NCBI GenBank assembly: GCA_964396555.1
Contig: CAYNFX010000019.1
Location: 1 to 26,551, forward strand
From: Geofilum sp964396555
GTDB lineage: Bacteria > Bacteroidota > Bacteroidia > Bacteroidales > Marinilabiliaceae
Direction of reading: 5' to 3'
DNA: 26,551 nucleotides
Shown here: positions 23,410 to 26,551 of the stretch, piece after piece
How positions within the stretch are numbered: the stretch's first letter is position 1
How the letters are laid out: every line of letters starts with the position of its first letter
Notes under the pieces: generated by a model
Told to the model about the DNA's origin: nothing
Database searches by the model: none
Seen by the model: the letters and a program-made list of their open reading frames with translations, nothing else
Position numbers and translations under genes: made by a program

Positions 23410-24432
23410 ATGACTGGCGAAATTGATTGGGCTCACCTACCCTTTACCTACATCAAGACGGACTACAATATCAGGTGTTATTATCGTGACGGGAAATGGG
23501 GAGAACTTGAAGTTAGTTCTTCCGAATACATTAATCTCCATATGGCTGCCACCTGCCTTCACTATGGACAGGAAGCCTTTGAAGGCCTAAAGGCCTTCAG
23601 GGGTGTCAATGGCAAGATTCGCATCTTTAGACTGGAAGACAATGCCCGTCGCATGCAGTCCTCAGCAGACGGAATTCTTATGGCAAGGGTTCCCGAAGAA
23701 TTGTTTATTAAGGCATGCATCAAGGCTGTCGAACTAAACAAACGCTTTGTCCCCCCATACGGATCGGGTGCATCCCTTTACATTCGTCCCCTTCTAATAG
23801 GCTCAGGTCCAAAGGTTGGTGTGTCACCTGCTGATGAGTACCTGTTTATGGTGTTTGTGACCCCGGTTGGACCATATTTTAAGGAGGGTTTCAAACCTAC
23901 AAACCTTATGATAACCCGTAAGTATGACCGTGCCGCTCCAAACGGTACCGGACCATACAAGGTGGGTGGAAACTATGCTGCCAGTCTCGCCTCGGGCAAA
24001 ATAGCCAAGGAGCAGGGATACTCAGCCGTGCTATACCTTGACAGCCGTGAGAAAAAGTTTATCGATGAATGCGGTCCTGCTAACTTCTTTGGTATTAAAA
24101 ACAAGACCTATATAACTCCGGAGTCAAACTCAATACTACCTTCAATTACAAACAAGAGCCTTATGAAAATTGCAGAGGATCTTGGGTTGAAGGTTGAGAG
24201 GAGGCATGTGCTGCTTGAGGAACTTGAAACACTTGAAGAAGTCGGAGCTTGCGGAACAGCAGCTGTAATAAGTCCTATAGCCAAAATCGATGACCTGGAT
24301 ACAGGTAAGTCTTATGTATACAGTAAAGACGGAAAACCGGGACACTATTGCACACTGCTTTATGAAAAACTTAGAGCCATCCAAAATGGCGAGGAAGATG
24401 ATAAATATGGCTGGATAACAGAGTTGGACTGA
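23410..24432 (+). CDS. ilvE: Branched-chain amino acid aminotransferase
   Basis: From the ATG at 23410 the protein has 340 residues and starts MTGEIDWAHLPFTYIKTDYN, the usual beginning and length for this PLP fold-type IV enzyme in Bacteroidota. It transfers amino groups between glutamate and the keto acids of leucine, isoleucine and valine. The PLP-binding lysine is Lys184 in PNGTGPYKVGGNYA. Other family features are HYGQEAFEGLKAF and CGTAAVISPI. The frame is open upstream to a TTG at 23353, but those 19 residues are not conserved in the family, and a weak -7-like TACTTTTA (23369-23376) lies within them. A terminator follows. Confidence 0.95.
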   Translation: MTGEIDWAHLPFTYIKTDYNIRCYYRDGKWGELEVSSSEYINLHMAATCLHYGQEAFEGLKAFRGVNGKIRIFRLEDNARRMQSSADGILMARVPEELFIKACIKAVELNKRFVPPYGSGASLYIRPLLIGSGPKVGVSPADEYLFMVFVTPVGPYFKEGFKPTNLMITRKYDRAAPNGTGPYKVGGNYAASLASGKIAKEQGYSAVLYLDSREKKFIDECGPANFFGIKNKTYITPESNSILPSITNKSLMKIAEDLGLKVERRHVLLEELETLEEVGACGTAAVISPIAKIDDLDTGKSYVYSKDGKPGHYCTLLYEKLRAIQNGEEDDKYGWITELD

Positions 24433-24457
24433 AATTTAACTATATTTAATGCTTAAC

Positions 24458-24502
24458 AAGCGGCTGAAACTTAGCTTATTAGCTCGGTTCAGCCGCTTTT
24501 TT
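24458..24502 (+). terminator. Rho-independent terminator after ilvE
   Basis: AAGCGGCTGAA (24458-24468) pairs with TTCAGCCGCTT (24488-24498) and is followed by Ts to 24502. A small inner stem (AGCT/AGCT) may extend the hairpin. It lies 26 bases after the ilvE stop and ahead of the typA promoter. Confidence 0.88.
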
Positions 24503-24547
24503 GCGTTCAAATGCTTAACATACATATTATTATCGCACAAATTGCGG

Positions 24548-24555
24548 TATTTTTG
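24548..24555 (+). promoter_or_regulatory. Promoter -7 box for typA
   Basis: TATTTTTG fits the TAnnTTTG consensus and is 21 bases before the typA ATG. No TTTG is seen 19-21 bases upstream. Confidence 0.5.
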
Positions 24556-24576
24556 TGACCCAATTTTTGAAGTAGA

Positions 24577-26376
24577 ATGAATATCAGAAACATTGCCATT
24601 ATTGCACACGTTGACCACGGAAAGACTACACTCGTTGACAAGATGCTAATGGCTTCAAAGCTCTTTAAAGAGCACCAACAAGTAGGTGAACTGATCATGG
24701 ACAACAATGATCTGGAACGGGAACGAGGAATCACCATACTTGCCAAAAACGTCTCGGTAAACTGGAAAGGAACCAAGATTAACATCATAGACACCCCAGG
24801 CCACGCCGACTTCGGCGGAGAGGTCGAACGGGTGCTCAACATGACCGACGGTGTATTGTTGCTTGTTGATGCATTTGAGGGACCTATGCCTCAGACCCGC
24901 TTCGTACTGCAAAAGGCGCTTAACCTGGGACTCAAACCCATCGTTGTTATCAACAAGGTTGATAAGCCCAATTGCCGTCCTGAAGAAGTTCAGGAGGCAG
25001 TCTTCGACCTTATGTTCAGTCTTCATGCAACCGAAGAACAGCTTGACTTCGTCACTGTTTACGGGTCAGCTCGCGACAACTGGATGTCAGACGACTGGAA
25101 AGTGCAGACCTCAGACATCAGTGTCTTGATGGACAGCATAATCAAGAACATTCCTGAGCCTAAGGCATATGAGGGGACACCTCAGATGCTTATTAGCTCG
25201 CTTGACTATTCTTCATATCTGGGCCGTATTGCTGTTGGCAGAGTACATCGCGGAACACTAAAAGCCGGAATGGAGATATCTGTTGTCAGCCGTGATAGCA
25301 GCATGTACAAGACCAGGTTTAAGGAGCTCAATGTATTTGAAGGGCTGGGCAGGGTAAAAGTTAATGAAGTAGCCGCAGGTGAAATCTGTGCGATAGTAGG
25401 TCTCGACAAATTTGAGATCGGAGACTCTATATGTGATCCTGATAATCCGGAACCTCTGGATCCTATAGCCGTAGATGAACCTACAATGAGTATGCTCTTT
25501 ACTATCAACAACTCACCCTTCTATGGTAAGGAAGGTAAGTATGTGACCTCAAGGCATATTAAGGACAGGTTGGACAAGGAACTTGAGAAGAATCTTGCCC
25601 TTAGGGTTGAAGAAACTGATTCTGCGGATGCCTGGAACGTTTTCGGACGAGGAGTATTGCACCTCTCAGTTCTTATCGAGACTATGCGCCGTGAAGGTTA
25701 TGAACTCCAGGTCGGTCAGCCCAAGGTAATCATTAAAGAAATAGCAGGAGAAAAACATGAACCGGTAGAGGAACTAACTATAGACCTTCCAAAGGATCTA
25801 TCAGGAAAGGCTATCGAACTTGTCACCCAACGCAAAGGAGAACTGAAAAGCATGGAATCCAAGGGTGACAGGATACATCTTGAGTTTACAATACCATCAA
25901 GGGGTATTATTGGACTTCGTAACAGTGTTCTTACTGCTACATCAGGCGAAGCAGTTATGGCACACCGCTTTATCGAGTTCCAACCCTGGAAGGGCAACAT
26001 TGAAAAACGTCAGAACGGATCTCTTATTGCAATGGAAGGAGGCACAGCATTTGCCTATGCAATTGACAAGCTTCAGGACAGAGGCAAATTCTTTATCTTT
26101 CCCCAGGAAGATGTATATATGGGACAGGTAATTGGGGAAAACAACCGTGATGGCGACATTACAGTGAATGTCACAAAGAGCAAGAAGCTCACAAATATGA
26201 GGGCCTCCGGTTCGGATGACAAGGTAAAACTTACACCGCCAATTGTCTTCAGCTTAGAGGAAGCACTTGAATATATTCAGGGAGACGAATATGTGGAAGT
26301 AACTCCGAAATCAATACGACTTAGAAAGATATTTCTACAGGAACACGAAAGGAAAAGACTTTCAAAGCAGGTATAA
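24577..26376 (+). CDS. typA: Translational GTPase TypA/BipA
   Basis: The 599-residue protein is full length for TypA/BipA, a ribosome-associated GTPase related to EF-G that supports 50S subunit assembly and stress growth. GTPase motifs are complete: G1 AHVDHGKTT (10-18), switch region ERERGITILAKN, G3 DTPGHADF and G4 NKVDK. EF-G-like domains III and V follow, and the C-terminal BipA-specific part includes TVNVTKSKKLTNMRASGSD. It has its own promoter box and terminator. Confidence 0.97.
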   Translation: MNIRNIAIIAHVDHGKTTLVDKMLMASKLFKEHQQVGELIMDNNDLERERGITILAKNVSVNWKGTKINIIDTPGHADFGGEVERVLNMTDGVLLLVDAFEGPMPQTRFVLQKALNLGLKPIVVINKVDKPNCRPEEVQEAVFDLMFSLHATEEQLDFVTVYGSARDNWMSDDWKVQTSDISVLMDSIIKNIPEPKAYEGTPQMLISSLDYSSYLGRIAVGRVHRGTLKAGMEISVVSRDSSMYKTRFKELNVFEGLGRVKVNEVAAGEICAIVGLDKFEIGDSICDPDNPEPLDPIAVDEPTMSMLFTINNSPFYGKEGKYVTSRHIKDRLDKELEKNLALRVEETDSADAWNVFGRGVLHLSVLIETMRREGYELQVGQPKVIIKEIAGEKHEPVEELTIDLPKDLSGKAIELVTQRKGELKSMESKGDRIHLEFTIPSRGIIGLRNSVLTATSGEAVMAHRFIEFQPWKGNIEKRQNGSLIAMEGGTAFAYAIDKLQDRGKFFIFPQEDVYMGQVIGENNRDGDITVNVTKSKKLTNMRASGSDDKVKLTPPIVFSLEEALEYIQGDEYVEVTPKSIRLRKIFLQEHERKRLSKQV

Positions 26377-26380
26377 AAAA

Positions 26381-26414
26381 AGCGAAGCCGCCCCAAAGGG
26401 CGGCTTCGCTTTTT
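26381..26414 (+). terminator. Rho-independent terminator after typA
   Basis: AGCGAAGCCGCCC (26381-26393) pairs perfectly with GGGCGGCTTCGCT (26398-26410) around a four-base loop, ending in five Ts. An A-run precedes the stem, so it could also act on the minus strand and stop transcription coming from the tRNA gene. Confidence 0.95.
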
Positions 26415-26460
26415 AAACACATATAAACTTCAAAAGAGCTCCGACAAACCAGCTAAAACA

Positions 26461-26488
26461 AAAAAGGGTGTCCCTATATGGAACACCC
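26461..26488 (-). terminator. Terminator downstream of tRNA-Asn
   Basis: On the minus strand GGGTGTTCC and GGGACACCC form a nine-base stem with one G-T wobble around the loop ATATA. A T-rich tail of TTTTTTGTTTT follows, running past 26461. It ends nine bases beyond the 3' end of the tRNA. Confidence 0.85.
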
Positions 26489-26497
26489 CTAATAAAG

Positions 26498-26551
26498 CTC
26501 CTCAGGTAGGACTTGAACCTACGACCTACGGATTAACAGTCCGCCGCTCTA
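26498..26551 (-). tRNA. tRNA-Asn (anticodon GTT), 5' part beyond the window
   Basis: The minus strand shows the end of the D-arm (TAGAGC). The anticodon stem GCGGA/TCCGT (one G-T pair) encloses the loop CTGTTAA, with anticodon GTT at 26537-26535. The T-arm is GTAGG-TTCAAGT-CCTAC. The 3' acceptor strand CTGAGGA and discriminator G come next. CCA is not encoded. The 5' acceptor strand and part of the D-arm fall outside the window. Confidence 0.93.

Noticed and set aside
1..26551. Search for CRISPR arrays, insertion sequences, integrases, toxin-antitoxin pairs or defence genes
   Set aside because: None seen. There are no spaced direct repeats and no transposase or nuclease genes of those types, and the gaps are too short to hide them.

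Overview
The window looks like ordinary chromosome of a member of the Bacteroidota, most likely Bacteroidales. The evidence is the gene content (DUF4271 membrane protein next to hemD, then rnpA-yidD; a GH3 acyl-amido synthetase; a paired M16 protease with a LolA-like tail), the shortage of Shine-Dalgarno sequences, and repeated promoter -7 boxes of the Bacteroidota type TAnnTTTG just upstream of genes. It is compactly coded on both strands. I see no rRNA, CRISPR array, transposase, integrase or phage gene, and no intergenic gap above about 210 bases.

Region 1 (1-4933, minus strand) is a four-gene xylan-degradation cluster, read right to left: a lipoprotein GH10 endo-xylanase, two secreted CE1-type (feruloyl/acetyl-xylan) esterases with an N-terminal E-set domain, and a GH3 beta-xylosidase cut off by the window edge. 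Together they could cut the xylan backbone, remove ester side groups and release xylose from the oligosaccharides. Region 2 (5140-8565, plus) is a divergent pair of exported M16 peptidases: a short active subunit with HxxEH, and a longer partner that has lost the zinc motif and carries a LolA/LolB-like C-terminal domain. A strong terminator separates it from Region 3 (8621-10499, minus), which holds cvpA and tyrS.

Region 4 (10585-13564, plus) is a tight run of four genes: GH3 acyl-amido synthetase, deoxynucleoside kinase, YccF, and a DUF417/RclC-like membrane protein. Region 5 (13642-16273, plus) has DUF4271, hemD (TTG start), a perfect-stem terminator, then overlapping rnpA and yidD. Region 6 (16358-23284, plus) is a very large alpha-2-macroglobulin lipoprotein with an intact CxEQ thioester motif, followed closely by a TatD-family hydrolase and tcdA. 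Region 7 (23410-26376, plus) has ilvE and typA, each with its own terminator. The window ends with the 3' part of a minus-strand tRNA-Asn and its terminator.

No clearly new biological system is visible. The observations most worth a second look are the cysteine-bounded aromatic/acidic insert in the macroglobulin, the dead M16 subunit with a LolA-like tail, the grouping of a GH3 amido synthetase with a nucleoside kinase, and several dyads at promoters or between genes.
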